Numbered from the stretch's first letter, positions 37,793-46,438 are shown. The stretch: DNA of 64,000 nucleotides from Gammaproteobacteria bacterium (GCA_002708765.1 PAPD01000013.1:97670-161669); one strand, 5' to 3'. Notes: generated by a model not told the origin, from the letters alone. Numbers and translations are program-made.

Positions 37793-39937
37793 TTAAGCCG
37801 GCAAGTCGGCAACTAAACGAATTGACGCTGTAAGCTCTTCAAGCTGGAAGTGTGGTCTGAGAAAAACTGTCGCTCTGTAGGCTCCAACTTTTCCTTCAAC
37901 ATTCGACACCTCTACTCTTGCTTCGCGAAGCGGGTACTGCGCCTTAACATTCTGGGGAGGCGAATCATCCAGGAGAACATATTGAGCTATCCAAGTATTT
38001 AGATAATCCTCTACGTTCTGACGAGTCATGAAGCTACCTATCCTTTCTCTCATCATTACCTTGATGTAATGAGCAAACCGAGATGCCGCCAGCATATAAG
38101 GCAACATGGCTGACACTTGCGCATTCTTAGTCGCTGACTCAGTCAGATACTGCTTAGGCTTGTTAGTGGTCTGTCCACCAAAAAACGCAGCTTTGTCCGT
38201 GCCTTTGCAATGACAGATAGCCATAAACCCGAGATCGTTCAATTCCTTTTCCCGGCGATCTGTTATGGAGACCTGGGTAGGACAAGACAGAGTGATATCG
38301 CCATCTTCGGTTTCAAAAGTATAAGCGGGCAACCCTTCAACTAATCCACCACCTTCAACACCTCTGATAGCGGCAGTCCAGCCATAAAGAGAGAAGGCGT
38401 TTGTAATGCGTTGTCCAAGGACATAACTCGGATTTCCCCATAGCACCTTGTTCGCGTCAACCTGCTTGAAGGATTCTTCGGACTCTATTCCCTCTTCATC
38501 CTTGGAGATTGCCAGAACAGGGTTACCCTGCTTGTCGCGAACTACTTCTCCTTCTTCATCAAGCTCGTACCGGTTCAGGCTAACGTCTTCATCAAAAAAG
38601 ATACCTTCTACCGGATTATCTTCATGATGGTAAGGAAGACGCATCATGACTTTTGGCAAAGCAAGTGTTAGATAACGCGAGTCTTCGCTTTCCCTGAAAG
38701 ATCTCCATTTGATCAGTTCCGCACTTTCAAAAATCTTCGAAAGATCTCTCGGCTTATGTAATTCGGCGAAATCCTCCATGTCGAACAGTTTCGCATAAGC
38801 ACTGCTAATGAAAGGAGCATGAGCAGCAGCGGCAACGTTACTAAGTTTCTCCATGAAGTTAGCGTCGCGAGCACTTCTTCCCAACTCATAATCTCCTATA
38901 AGGAGGCTGTAGGGTTCTCCACCAAAAGTGCCATATTCATTTTCGTAAACGATCTTGAACAGGGCGCTCTGATCAAACTCGATTGCTTTATCAAGGTCCT
39001 TGTACAAGTCTTCATAGCTGATGTTGAGAAGTTTGAGTTTTAGATCCTTGCTTGTTTCAGTGTTCATAACAAGATAGTGCAGACCGCGCCAGCTGGCTTC
39101 CATCGCCTGGAAATCATCATGATGCAAAACGTAGTTGAGCTGTCGACTAATCAACTTGTCCTTTTGCGCTATCCGAGCCGAAATAAGGCCTCCGATATTG
39201 ACGTCATCTCCTGCTTTCTTCAAGAGATCATCTTTCACCAGAATCTGTTCGACAAATTCTGCTATCAACTCGAGCGCGTAAGGAATCTGGCTTTCTTCCA
39301 GAGTCATCTTGCCACGGTTCAGAAGATCGTCAATAACTGACCCTTCGCCACGTTCCTTTGCCGGGAAGGCCGCCAATATAGCATTATCCCGGTCTTTGGC
39401 GTTCTCTATCCCTGCTGACTCTGCGAGAGCTTCTTTGGCTGCTTCAACCGCTTCCTTAAGCTCATCCGACTGATCGGAAAACTCGAGAACACCGCCCAGC
39501 ACTTTCAGCAAAGGATCGTTACCGTCAAGCTTACCGAGGAAATCACGTAATCTTGATCTTTCATCGTATACAGATTTCAGGTCATCAACCTGTTGGAGAA
39601 CCCTAACCGGATCAAAATCATCAATATCTTTAAATCTGATACCTACGCTCAGAGTAGAACCCGGTCCAGGCAAGGTTTTAGGAATCTCGAAGGCTACCCG
39701 AGGCTCGATCGACTCCATCACCTTGTTGAAGTTATCTCGATCTATCTGAACCATTTTTCTATCACGAACAGGCGGTAACACTTTTTCGGATTTGCCAGAG
39801 AGAGGAGCAAGAATTCCCACAATAAATGGAATCTCCTTCTTCTCGGCAGCTCCACCGGTCTCTACGTCATAGGTAATCTGAACACGCGGTGTACGCACTC
39901 TGCTCAACTTGTGTTGTGTGCTTTCTGCCATTTTCAT
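37793..39937 (-). CDS. Fused T6SS sheath protein TssB-TssC
   Basis: One uninterrupted 714-residue frame holds both sheath subunits. Residues about 5-150 are TssB/VipA (QHKLSRVRTPRVQITYDVET, KEIPFIVGILAPLSGKSE, VQIDRDNFNKVMESIEPRVA, ending LGKLDGNDPLLK). Residues about 200-714 are a complete TssC/VipB (ISARIAQKDKLISRQLN, DFQAMEASWRGLHYLVMNTE, GTFGGEPYSLLIGDYELG, AHAPFISSAYAKLF, KWRSFRESEDSRY, YPLREARVEV, LRPHFQLEELTASIRLVADL). A charged Ala/Glu linker joins them. A short acidic insertion (about 30 residues after FFDEDVS) is also present. In T6SS loci I know, these are two adjacent genes. The ATG at 39937 overlaps the upstream stop as ATGA; a second ATG two codons later has the better spaced GGGAG. 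Confidence 0.95.
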   Translation of the reverse strand: MKMAESTQHKLSRVRTPRVQITYDVETGGAAEKKEIPFIVGILAPLSGKSEKVLPPVRDRKMVQIDRDNFNKVMESIEPRVAFEIPKTLPGPGSTLSVGIRFKDIDDFDPVRVLQQVDDLKSVYDERSRLRDFLGKLDGNDPLLKVLGGVLEFSDQSDELKEAVEAAKEALAESAGIENAKDRDNAILAAFPAKERGEGSVIDDLLNRGKMTLEESQIPYALELIAEFVEQILVKDDLLKKAGDDVNIGGLISARIAQKDKLISRQLNYVLHHDDFQAMEASWRGLHYLVMNTETSKDLKLKLLNISYEDLYKDLDKAIEFDQSALFKIVYENEYGTFGGEPYSLLIGDYELGRSARDANFMEKLSNVAAAAHAPFISSAYAKLFDMEDFAELHKPRDLSKIFESAELIKWRSFRESEDSRYLTLALPKVMMRLPYHHEDNPVEGIFFDEDVSLNRYELDEEGEVVRDKQGNPVLAISKDEEGIESEESFKQVDANKVLWGNPSYVLGQRITNAFSLYGWTAAIRGVEGGGLVEGLPAYTFETEDGDITLSCPTQVSITDRREKELNDLGFMAICHCKGTDKAAFFGGQTTNKPKQYLTESATKNAQVSAMLPYMLAASRFAHYIKVMMRERIGSFMTRQNVEDYLNTWIAQYVLLDDSPPQNVKAQYPLREARVEVSNVEGKVGAYRATVFLRPHFQLEELTASIRLVADLPA

Positions 39938-40209
39938 GCACTCCCGTTTCTCATATAAATTTCTCTACCACCGTGGTGGCGTTTTTGTAATACTCCTTCG
40001 GTCACAAGATGTGCCAAAGCAGCCCTTATCAGAGATTTTTCATCCCGCAACCTCTGTCTTGATACCCACCAATCTGCGATGCCCTCAAGCGTATCTCCTG
40101 CATCCGGATGAGTATCGAAATACTCTTCAATCTCCTTAGCGACACTTTTGATTTTGGTGTCCTCAGTTTCCTTGGTGTCGGTGGCTTGCGCCGCACTCGT
40201 AATAGCCAT
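39934..40209 (-). CDS. Small winged-helix-like protein, first gene of the T6SS operon
   Basis: The 91-residue protein has a polar N-terminus and then a compact helical part, EIEEYFDTHPDAGDTLEGIA, followed by helix-turn-helix-like DEKSLIRAALAHLVTEGVLQ and a beta wing KRHHGGREIYMR. This layout resembles a small winged-helix domain. Whether it binds DNA or a T6SS partner is unknown. A good AAAGGGAAA site precedes its ATG. It begins about 50 bp after the proposed sigma-54 promoter and overlaps the sheath gene by 4 bp, so it is produced with the sheath. Confidence 0.82.
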   Translation of the reverse strand: MAITSAAQATDTKETEDTKIKSVAKEIEEYFDTHPDAGDTLEGIADWWVSRQRLRDEKSLIRAALAHLVTEGVLQKRHHGGREIYMRNGSA

Positions 40210-40257
40210 AATTTCCCTTTCTTGACGTTTGAGTTTTTTAAATCTGAATATTTATTT

Positions 40258-40273
40258 ACAAACACTGTGCCAA
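40258..40273 (-). promoter_or_regulatory. Putative sigma-54 promoter of the T6SS operon
   Basis: On the minus strand, positions 40273 to 40257 read TTGGCACAGTGTTTGTA. This gives the -24 GG (40271-40270) and, after exactly ten bases, GT (40259-40258) where the consensus has GC; TGGCAC and TTTG otherwise match. Transcription would begin near 40246, about 37 bp before the first gene. The rest of the 318-bp gap (40210-40527) is AT-rich and holds no gene that I can see, apart from the dyad described separately. Confidence 0.75.
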
Positions 40274-40427
40274 CTTTTTAAAAACCTATAACCTTATGTT
40301 TTTTAAAAATTATTTATATTTTTGGGAAAGAATAGTGAGGCGAATCAAACCCGGAGGTTTTACGACCAAAAATCAAAAGAGGTAATAAAAACGGAGGCTC
40401 TGGAAAACTGGGTATGAAATGCCTCAT

Positions 40428-40443
40428 GGGACCAATTAGTCCC
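40428..40443. promoter_or_regulatory. Near-palindromic dyad, possible enhancer site for the sigma-54 activator
   Basis: GGGACCAATTAGTCCC is a 16-bp imperfect palindrome (only the pair next to the central AATT mismatches). It lies about 155 bp upstream of the proposed -24 element and about 85 bp downstream of the activator gene. That distance suits a bacterial enhancer-binding protein site. Only one copy was seen, while activators often use two, so the assignment is tentative. Confidence 0.45.
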
Positions 40444-40527
40444 GGTGCATTATTCGGATAACGTCAAATCGGAGAAATTAAACAAATTTTTTAGAATCCA
40501 GAGAGCTAATAAAGGTATCAATTATCT

Positions 40528-41895
40528 CTATACGTAAGACTTTCTGTCCAGACCGTGCTTCTGCATAAGCCGGCTAAAGGCTCTTCTCTCTTTCTTAGCT
40601 ATAGTTGCTGCTCTTGAAATATTACCACCGGTTTCTTCTAACAACTTGTGTAGGTAATCTTTTTCGAATTTCTGAATAAGTTTTGTCTTCTCCACCGCAA
40701 AACTTTTAAGTTCTTCATCGATCAGTTCAATCTCATCATCAAACCTGTGATTCGGAAACAAATAACTCAGATTATGGATATAATCCGAGTCAGTCATTAG
40801 AAATGCTCGTCTGATCGTGGTCTCTAGTTCACGGACATTCCCCGGCCAAGGGTATTTCCTTAGTTCCTCTAGGACCTCTCCCGAAAGATACTTGCCAGGA
40901 TGATTCTCTTCCATTGCTAACTGGGCAAGATAATACTGGGCCAGAAGAAAGATATCTTCACCACGCTTCCTGAGAGGCGGCATGGTCACGTTGAGAATAT
41001 CTAGACGATACATCAGATCCTGGCGCAAGAGATCCTTGTCAATCAGTTCTTGCGTATCCTTATTAGTCGCGGACAAGACTCTGACTCCAACACGTTTCAC
41101 CTTATTACTGCCGATCGGCCTTATTTCTCCTTCCTGGAGGTAACGCAACAACGAGACCTGAGCCTTTTGACTCAGAGCATCTACTTCATCCAAAAATAGC
41201 GTACCCCCATCAGCGGTCTCCAGAAGACCCACACGATCACTCGAAGCTCCAGTGAAAGCGCCTTTCTGGTGCCCAAACAATTCACTCAGAATGAGTTCAT
41301 CAGTAAAAGCGCCACAATTAATAGGTACAAAGGGTTGTCCTCGCCTATCACTGATGTAGTGGATAGCTCTAGCTACCAGTTCCTTCCCCGTCCCACTTTC
41401 TCCACGAATAAAAACGGAAGAGTTATTACGGGCGACTTTTTTTATAGCTTTCATGGAATTCGTGTAGGCTCTCGATCTGCCCAGAAGATTAAGCTGAAGA
41501 TAAAACTCTTCGTCCACATCTTTATTATGGAAAGGCATTCGCTGAATAATTTTCTGCTCGCAATGTGAAATCGCTCTTACGATCTCCTTTCCCGAGCCCG
41601 TCCAATGGATCGAATACCCTGACTTATTATTTTCCTCATATTGCTCAAGGAAGACATCGATAACTTCCGCATTATTCGGATTAAAAATCGGTATGGGTTG
41701 ACCTGCTTTCTGCGATAAATCGTTGTAAAGATGCAAAATAACGATAGGGAGCTCTTCCTCGATTTCGTAATCTGGTGAATATTCAAGCCACTCGACATCT
41801 CTCAAGCCCTCTCGAGCTAGAGAGAGCAGAAAAGCCGTTCTGTGTCCTGGCTTAAGAAAAGAAATAACCCGGATTTTTGTTTCACCAAAAATCAT
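40528..41895 (-). CDS. Sigma-54-dependent transcriptional activator of the T6SS operon
   Basis: A 455-residue enhancer-binding protein. The N-terminal 130 residues form a domain I do not recognise: it is neither a clear GAF nor a receiver with all phosphorylation residues, though it has the size of a receiver-like domain. The AAA+ domain has Walker A GESGTGKE (about 165), the sigma-54 contact loop GAFTGA (about 211), Walker [14 protein letters not shown], and [21 protein letters not shown] Fis-type helix-turn-helix ([19 protein letters not shown]) ends the protein. It lies just upstream of the T6SS operon on the same strand, with a sigma-54-type promoter in between, so it most likely drives the operon. 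Confidence 0.93.
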   Translation of the reverse strand: MIFGETKIRVISFLKPGHRTAFLLSLAREGLRDVEWLEYSPDYEIEEELPIVILHLYNDLSQKAGQPIPIFNPNNAEVIDVFLEQYEENNKSGYSIHWTGSGKEIVRAISHCEQKIIQRMPFHNKDVDEEFYLQLNLLGRSRAYTNSMKAIKKVARNNSSVFIRGESGTGKELVARAIHYISDRRGQPFVPINCGAFTDELILSELFGHQKGAFTGASSDRVGLLETADGGTLFLDEVDALSQKAQVSLLRYLQEGEIRPIGSNKVKRVGVRVLSATNKDTQELIDKDLLRQDLMYRLDILNVTMPPLRKRGEDIFLLAQYYLAQLAMEENHPGKYLSGEVLEELRKYPWPGNVRELETTIRRAFLMTDSDYIHNLSYLFPNHRFDDEIELIDEELKSFAVEKTKLIQKFEKDYLHKLLEETGGNISRAATIAKKERRAFSRLMQKHGLDRKSYV

Positions 41896-41928
41896 CTGTT
41901 GACCAACCCTCGAATCGAAAGAAACATC

Positions 41929-41964
41929 TTATTGATGAATCAATAATAATCAAATCATTATTAT
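41929..41964. promoter_or_regulatory. Two adjacent AT-rich inverted repeats upstream of the activator gene
   Basis: TTATTGAT-GA-ATCAATAA (41929-41946) is an 8-bp perfect dyad with a 2-bp spacer. It partly overlaps ATAATAAT-N6-ATTATTAT (41943-41964), a second 8-bp perfect dyad. Both lie 34-69 bp upstream of the activator start codon, where an operator would be expected. They are also just after the MAPEG stop. The low GC makes them poor terminators. Confidence 0.45.
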
Positions 41965-41970
41965 AAAATT

Positions 41971-42402
41971 TTACGTCACTGAGATTGTCCAGCCAGACAC
42001 TTCTATGGCCACCATCCCGGCGAGCGCCAGACTACCTACCAGAAAAAGGAGAAACCGATGCATTACAGAATTATAGGTACATTGAATGATAGAATGAATA
42101 ATCCGGGAACCCACGTACACCCAGGCTAGCATTACCTGTGTCACATCGGCACTACCAAGTAGAGCCAGAACCAAAGCCACGACATAAAATATTGTAGGCT
42201 GCTCATGCAAGTGATTGTAGTTTTCTATTATCTGTCTGACTCCGCTCGGCAACTTCGATGAAATATCTGTTGCATGAGCGCCTTCCTGGGGAGATATATT
42301 ATTCTTTATCGAATAGGGTATGCGCGTAGCCAACATCCATAACAGAATTAAAAGCGTCCACGCAACGAGAACAATGACAGGTTGAAGTATTTGTGCTTCC
42401 AT
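41971..42402 (-). CDS. MAPEG-family membrane protein
   Basis: A 143-residue integral membrane protein with four hydrophobic helices. The first carries VIVLVAWTLLILLWMLATRI. The family-typical loop RQIIENYNHLHEQPTIFYVV contains the ENxNHLHE(Q/A)P signature that binds glutathione in eicosanoid-metabolising relatives. In bacteria many such proteins have no known substrate. It is separated from the selenoprotein gene by 75 bp on the same strand. Confidence 0.9.
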   Translation of the reverse strand: MEAQILQPVIVLVAWTLLILLWMLATRIPYSIKNNISPQEGAHATDISSKLPSGVRQIIENYNHLHEQPTIFYVVALVLALLGSADVTQVMLAWVYVGSRIIHSIIQCTYNSVMHRFLLFLVGSLALAGMVAIEVSGWTISVT

Positions 42403-42477
42403 CTGGTTTTTCCTTTTTCAATTAAACAAACGGCTCAAATTATATCCTGCTTTTGGTGCCAGAAGCCCATATCGAAA

Positions 42478-43647
42478 CTAGCTCCACGGAATTACTGTTT
42501 CAGGAACAATCAGGATTTTCGCAGTTAACCGGAGAGCGGCATCACTACTTTTCTGGCAATATACACTCACCTGCTTGACTAACTCCCCCGCGAACGTTTG
42601 ATTCCAATACCAGTTCTCGATAGCTCCTAGCTTAGCAAACCCGGGTTGTTGAATCGCCGCTTCAACATAAAATGCCTTTAGATCGTCTGTCGCCAATTTA
42701 AGGCTGTCAGCCCCATTATTATTGCCGGAGCGAGAGTCGAAGAGAAAAGAATATATCAATGGCCCTAACTCCATTGGAGAGAGACCTGAAACACCGAAAG
42801 AGGTTCGGCCAGACAACACTTTTCCTCTTTCATACCAGGGACGCAAAAACGCTATCTCATTCTGGATATTTTCTGTGGGCGAGGATGCTATGGGAGCGTC
42901 AAAGGATACAGGGCAAACCCAATCTTCTTTATCGTCCGCGGCCTCCATAGCCTCTTCTAGAAATTCTGAAAAAACCGGCCCGTCTGTTCTAATTAGAAGG
43001 CCCAGTGCCGCATCGAGCACCCTATGTTGAAATTCTTTGTCGCCAGGAGACCCCAGAGGCCGTCCTAGCGCAAACGGCAAGGACAAGACTCGCGGTGGAG
43101 CGATTTTCTTTGCTTGCTGAGGGATCAGAGAGAGTGCGACCGTAGGAATTCCTGAACGTTCAAAATAGTGGGCGAGCCCGCAAACTGCGCGCGTGCAGGC
43201 GGGTCATATGGGAACCAGGAGCAACCCGTCTACTTTTTCAGCGCGCAGTAAACCGGACAAACTCTCCGCCGCTGGCTGCAGATCCGCCGGGGATACTGCC
43301 CCCATAAAAGAATAATGGTAACGGGATAGCTCACCTATCTGTCCGGACAGAGCCTTCTCTCTTAGGCGGTCGATGGGGAAAACAACATTGTAGTCTCTCA
43401 CGAAGCCGGTGCGATCGAAGTTTACCGAAACATGGCTCATTACCAGATCTCTATCATCTTCTGAATCAATCACCCGGTAATCTCTCGACTCCATCGAGAA
43501 AGGTGTTTCTCCTCTATGCATCAACCCGGCTGTTGAAACTAACGCTATCTTTCTTTCGCTGACAGGAGCACCACCTAATGGCGGCGTAGGCACGTATTCG
43601 GGAACGGGGATATTGGCAAATATTTCCGGAACTTCATCACTTTTCAT
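42478..43647 (-). CDS. Selenocysteine-containing protein of the GrdB (glycine/sarcosine/betaine reductase B) family
   Basis: Reading minus from ATG 43647, 147 codons end in LLLVPI, then TGA (43204-43206), and the same frame continues PACTRAVCGLAHYFERSG and on to a stop at 42478, in all 389 residues with Sec at 148. The sequence across the TGA is continuous with the family motif UxxCxR near the redox Sec, and both halves are clearly GrdB-like (GLMHRGETPFS, DRTGFVRDYNVVFPIDRL, GRPLGSPGDKEFQHRVLDAA). In clostridia GrdB cleaves the substrate amine. Proteobacterial relatives without a glycine reductase complex have unknown roles. Calling this as two genes or a frame-broken gene would be wrong. Confidence 0.93.
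43179..43206 (-). promoter_or_regulatory. Sec-UGA codon and SECIS-like hairpin
   Basis: TGA occupies 43206-43204 (minus). Eighteen bases later a GTT loop (43185-43183) is closed by the stem CGCA/TGCG. After a G-G mismatch, two more pairs (GC/GC) extend the stem. A short apical loop beginning with G, 16 or more bases after the UGA, is what bacterial SelB-binding SECIS elements show. A competing hairpin CCCGCCTGC/GCAGTTTGCGGG begins directly after the UGA, so the actual fold needs testing. Confidence 0.6.
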
Positions 43648-43680
43648 TTAATCGAGCCTCTATATCCAGCAGCAACTCAC

Positions 43681-44127
43681 TCACTGCATTGAAGAGAACA
43701 TGCTCTGGGTATCATCAAACGCGATAAAACTCTTTATCTTTCCGTCAACAACTTCAAATTTGTGCAGTGACTCTGTTTCAAGGTCCTCTGCGGTCATTCG
43801 CAAATGAACAAATACAGTATTCCCAACAGAATACCGGTTGATTTCCTCTAATGAAAAGCCAGGCCAATGAACGGGCAACACTGAAAAAACATTTTCAATA
43901 GTTTCCTGAGCACCGACGTGCGTTCCCGACTGGGGAAGATCTCCTAAGATCCTGAATTCGAGGTCATCCGTATGAAGAGCTTTCCAGCCCTCCATGTTTC
44001 CCGAAGAAAAGGTTTCATAGGCTTTACTAACCACCTCTGAGGGTGATTTTCCATTCTTGTGATGCTCGGCCTGAACATAAAAGGAAAAAACCAGCAAAAC
44101 TAAAACAAACAATAAATTTCTCATCAA
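43681..44127 (-). CDS. Exported SnoaL/NTF2-like protein
   Basis: The 148-residue product has a signal peptide (MMRNLLFVLVLLVFSFYVQA) and then one NTF2-like cone domain. It reads VVSKAYETFSSGNMEGWKAL, LHTDDLEFRILGDLP, NVFSVLPVHWPGFSLEEI, and strands ending VVDGKIKSFIAFDDT. Such domains act as enzymes or ligand pockets; no catalytic set can be named here. It lies 33 bp upstream of the selenoprotein gene on the same strand, so the two may be co-expressed. Confidence 0.83.
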   Translation of the reverse strand: MMRNLLFVLVLLVFSFYVQAEHHKNGKSPSEVVSKAYETFSSGNMEGWKALHTDDLEFRILGDLPQSGTHVGAQETIENVFSVLPVHWPGFSLEEINRYSVGNTVFVHLRMTAEDLETESLHKFEVVDGKIKSFIAFDDTQSMFSSMQ

Positions 44128-44173
44128 ACCTCTCCTTATTATTTGAGGAACATAACCAGGTCAAGCTAAAGTC

Positions 44174-44590
44174 TTATATAGCCTTGGCTCTCGAATAAGT
44201 AATAAAAGCGTCAGGGCCTGTGTTCGTATTTCCGGTATCTGGACCTGAGATTTTACAAGAAAATACAAAACGTTCGTGGCCACAGTGCTTCTTGTTCAAG
44301 ACATCATCACAATATCTCTTGCGATAGATCGCGACGCTTTTGTCCTGGACGTAGCATGCTACTTGTGCCTTTCGCAATATTTCTGTTTCACTTGTCACAT
44401 TATAGTTTTTCCCGAAACGCCACTTATTTCGATGCGCTACCTCTACATTCCTATCACTGATGCTTACCAGAGCCGGGGGCTTGTATTCATATAATGAAGA
44501 ACATCCACTCAGAAAAATAATACTGCTCAAAATACCCAGAGCAAAACAGGTAAAAAGGTTCCTCTTCAACAAATCAGAAAATTTAGCCAT
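44174..44590 (-). CDS. Small putative lipoprotein, unknown function
   Basis: A 138-residue protein whose hydrophobic N-terminus ends in the lipobox LSGC (Cys near residue 30), so it is probably a lipoprotein. The mature part has four further Cys (QVACYV, KRYCDDVL, KHCGHE, FSCK), likely paired in the periplasm. No family is recognised. It is encoded 46 bp upstream of the SnoaL-like gene. Confidence 0.7.
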   Translation of the reverse strand: MAKFSDLLKRNLFTCFALGILSSIIFLSGCSSLYEYKPPALVSISDRNVEVAHRNKWRFGKNYNVTSETEILRKAQVACYVQDKSVAIYRKRYCDDVLNKKHCGHERFVFSCKISGPDTGNTNTGPDAFITYSRAKAI

Positions 44591-44662
44591 GAATTAATTC
44601 TACCCCATAAAAAAGATGGCGGTTAATCAAATATACCTGCATAAACACAGTCATGTCAGCGC

Positions 44663-45109
44663 CTATAAAAAGACACCTCTTATCATCAATCCTGACAGGC
44701 CTCTCGCCGTAGTGTCTACGATTGCTTTTTCTGCTTCCCGCTTCTGATCAAAGGGACCGATTAACACTCTATGCCAACCGGGACCCGCCGTATTAACAAA
44801 TATGGTCTGCTGAGTGTACCCTTCCAGAATTATTGCGGCTCGCATCCGGTCGGCATTATTCACCGAGGAAAATGATCCCAGCTGCACATAATACTTTTTC
44901 TCTGCTTCAGGACCTCTTTCTCTAAAGGACTCTCCGAACGTCGAAGTTTCTTTTAAAGCGCCGGAAACATCTTCCCTGATCTTTTCTAGCAGCCGTTCCA
45001 GACGAATTTCTTCGCTTAGATTTTCTGGACTCAACTCCTTCCATGCATCTATATCAATAAAAAACGAGACTGAAACCCCTATCATGAAACCCAAGGCAAA
45101 ACGAAGCAT
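44663..45109 (-). CDS. Membrane-anchored SPOR-domain protein
   Basis: 148 residues: one N-terminal membrane helix (FALGFMIGVSVSFFIDI), a charged helical spacer (about 25-70) and a C-terminal SPOR domain. The domain reads YYVQLGSFSSVNNADRMRAA then GWHRVLIGPFDQKREAEKAI. SPOR domains bind denuded peptidoglycan at the division septum. The gene stands alone with a 183-bp gap upstream. Confidence 0.85.
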   Translation of the reverse strand: MLRFALGFMIGVSVSFFIDIDAWKELSPENLSEEIRLERLLEKIREDVSGALKETSTFGESFRERGPEAEKKYYVQLGSFSSVNNADRMRAAIILEGYTQQTIFVNTAGPGWHRVLIGPFDQKREAEKAIVDTTARGLSGLMIRGVFL

Positions 45110-45292
45110 CTGACGCCTTCCTAAAATTCTTCTAAGAAATTAGAGAAACTCTATCATTATCAACTAGGTTACTCACTGAAAAATATCTAAACAAGGCCCC
45201 AGATAATCAGTCAAACAAACACCAAATTTTTTTGATTCCAGTGAGAAAAGCGGCCACTATGGAAAGAACATTAAAAAGCTAGCGAAAAACAG

Positions 45293-46351
45293 ATGCGCAT
45301 TTACAAAGCAAAAGAAGATGATCGGCTCGATCCCAGGATAAAATCACTTTTAAGCGCACTTGAATATGCGAGACCTGCTATCACGGACGTGCCCGACAGG
45401 GAGACCCTCCTTTTGGAATCAAACTCATTCAAAGAAAAGGCAAAAATGAAATTGCTTGAGGGGATTTTAAACAAAGCTGATACGGAAGCCATTGCTCCCT
45501 CCGATGGGCTCATGATCAAGACCCTCTGTTTCTATTCAAGCCCGGATAATAATGAGATCAAGATCCAGTGGATCCGGCCGGACAACGACGATGTTCTGCC
45601 CTGCATCTATTATATCCATGGAGGAGGAATGCAATTCATGTCCTGTTTCTGGGGTAATTATCGCGCCTGGGGGAAAATCCTCGCCAAACAGAATCTTGCA
45701 GTTGCCATGGTCGATTTCCGAAATTGCGTTGTCCCCTCCTCTGCACCAGATGTCGCCCCTTTCCCGGCCGGCCTTAACGATTGCGTATCAGGCTTAAAAT
45801 GGATCTCAGAGAAATCCGGAGAACTGAAGGTAGATTCGCAAAACATCTTTATTGCTGGAGAAAGCGGAGGGGGCAACTTAAGTATCGCTACCACTATGAA
45901 AATTGTAAGAGATGAAAAAAACAATACCCTGATAAAAGGTTTATACGCTTTATGCCCTTATATTGCGGGAATCTGGCCGTTAGAGAAAAATCCTTCGTCG
46001 ATAGAAAACGAAGGGATTCTTTTAACCCTGGCCAATAACAGAGGCGCAATGGCATACGGAATAGAGGAACTGAAGAACGAAAACCCACTGGCCTGGCCTG
46101 GCTTTGCTACACAAAATGATGTGATCGATTTTCCACCCACCATGATAAGCGTTAATGAATGTGATCCTCTTCGGGATGAGGGAGTAAATTTCTACCGGCT
46201 ATTATCAAGCTCCGGTGTCAGGGCCCAGTGCCGCCAGGTAATGGGAACGCCTCACGGACTTGAGATCTTCCCATCTGTTTGTCCAGACATTAGCCGACAG
46301 ACAGCGAGAGACCTTGCTGGCTGGATAGAAGAGATAAGAAATCATTGTTAA
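45293..46351 (+). CDS. Alpha/beta hydrolase of the hormone-sensitive-lipase family (esterase)
   Basis: A 352-residue cytosolic esterase-like enzyme. The oxyanion motif is YIHGGGMQF near residue 107, and the nucleophile elbow AGESGGGNL near 190 carries the Ser. The acid sits in NECDPLRDEG and the His in GTPHGLEIF. This triad order and the HGGG motif define bacterial family IV esterases. Substrate is unknown. It is followed 87 bp later by a DoxX gene with its own AAAGGAGA site. Confidence 0.88.
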   Translation: MRIYKAKEDDRLDPRIKSLLSALEYARPAITDVPDRETLLLESNSFKEKAKMKLLEGILNKADTEAIAPSDGLMIKTLCFYSSPDNNEIKIQWIRPDNDDVLPCIYYIHGGGMQFMSCFWGNYRAWGKILAKQNLAVAMVDFRNCVVPSSAPDVAPFPAGLNDCVSGLKWISEKSGELKVDSQNIFIAGESGGGNLSIATTMKIVRDEKNNTLIKGLYALCPYIAGIWPLEKNPSSIENEGILLTLANNRGAMAYGIEELKNENPLAWPGFATQNDVIDFPPTMISVNECDPLRDEGVNFYRLLSSSGVRAQCRQVMGTPHGLEIFPSVCPDISRQTARDLAGWIEEIRNHC

Positions 46352-46438
46352 ACTGAAAATTTTCAATGGAGTGAAAAATTTCGATAGCCACCTAAATTAT
46401 TTAGAAAACCAGTAATAAATTGAAAGGAGAAATCAGAA

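Noticed and set aside
42478..43647. Two separate genes, 42478-43086 and 43204-43647, or a nonsense mutant
   Set aside because: Both parts are in one frame, the intervening 117 bases encode the conserved GrdB redox region, and the only stop is a UGA at the family's Sec site.
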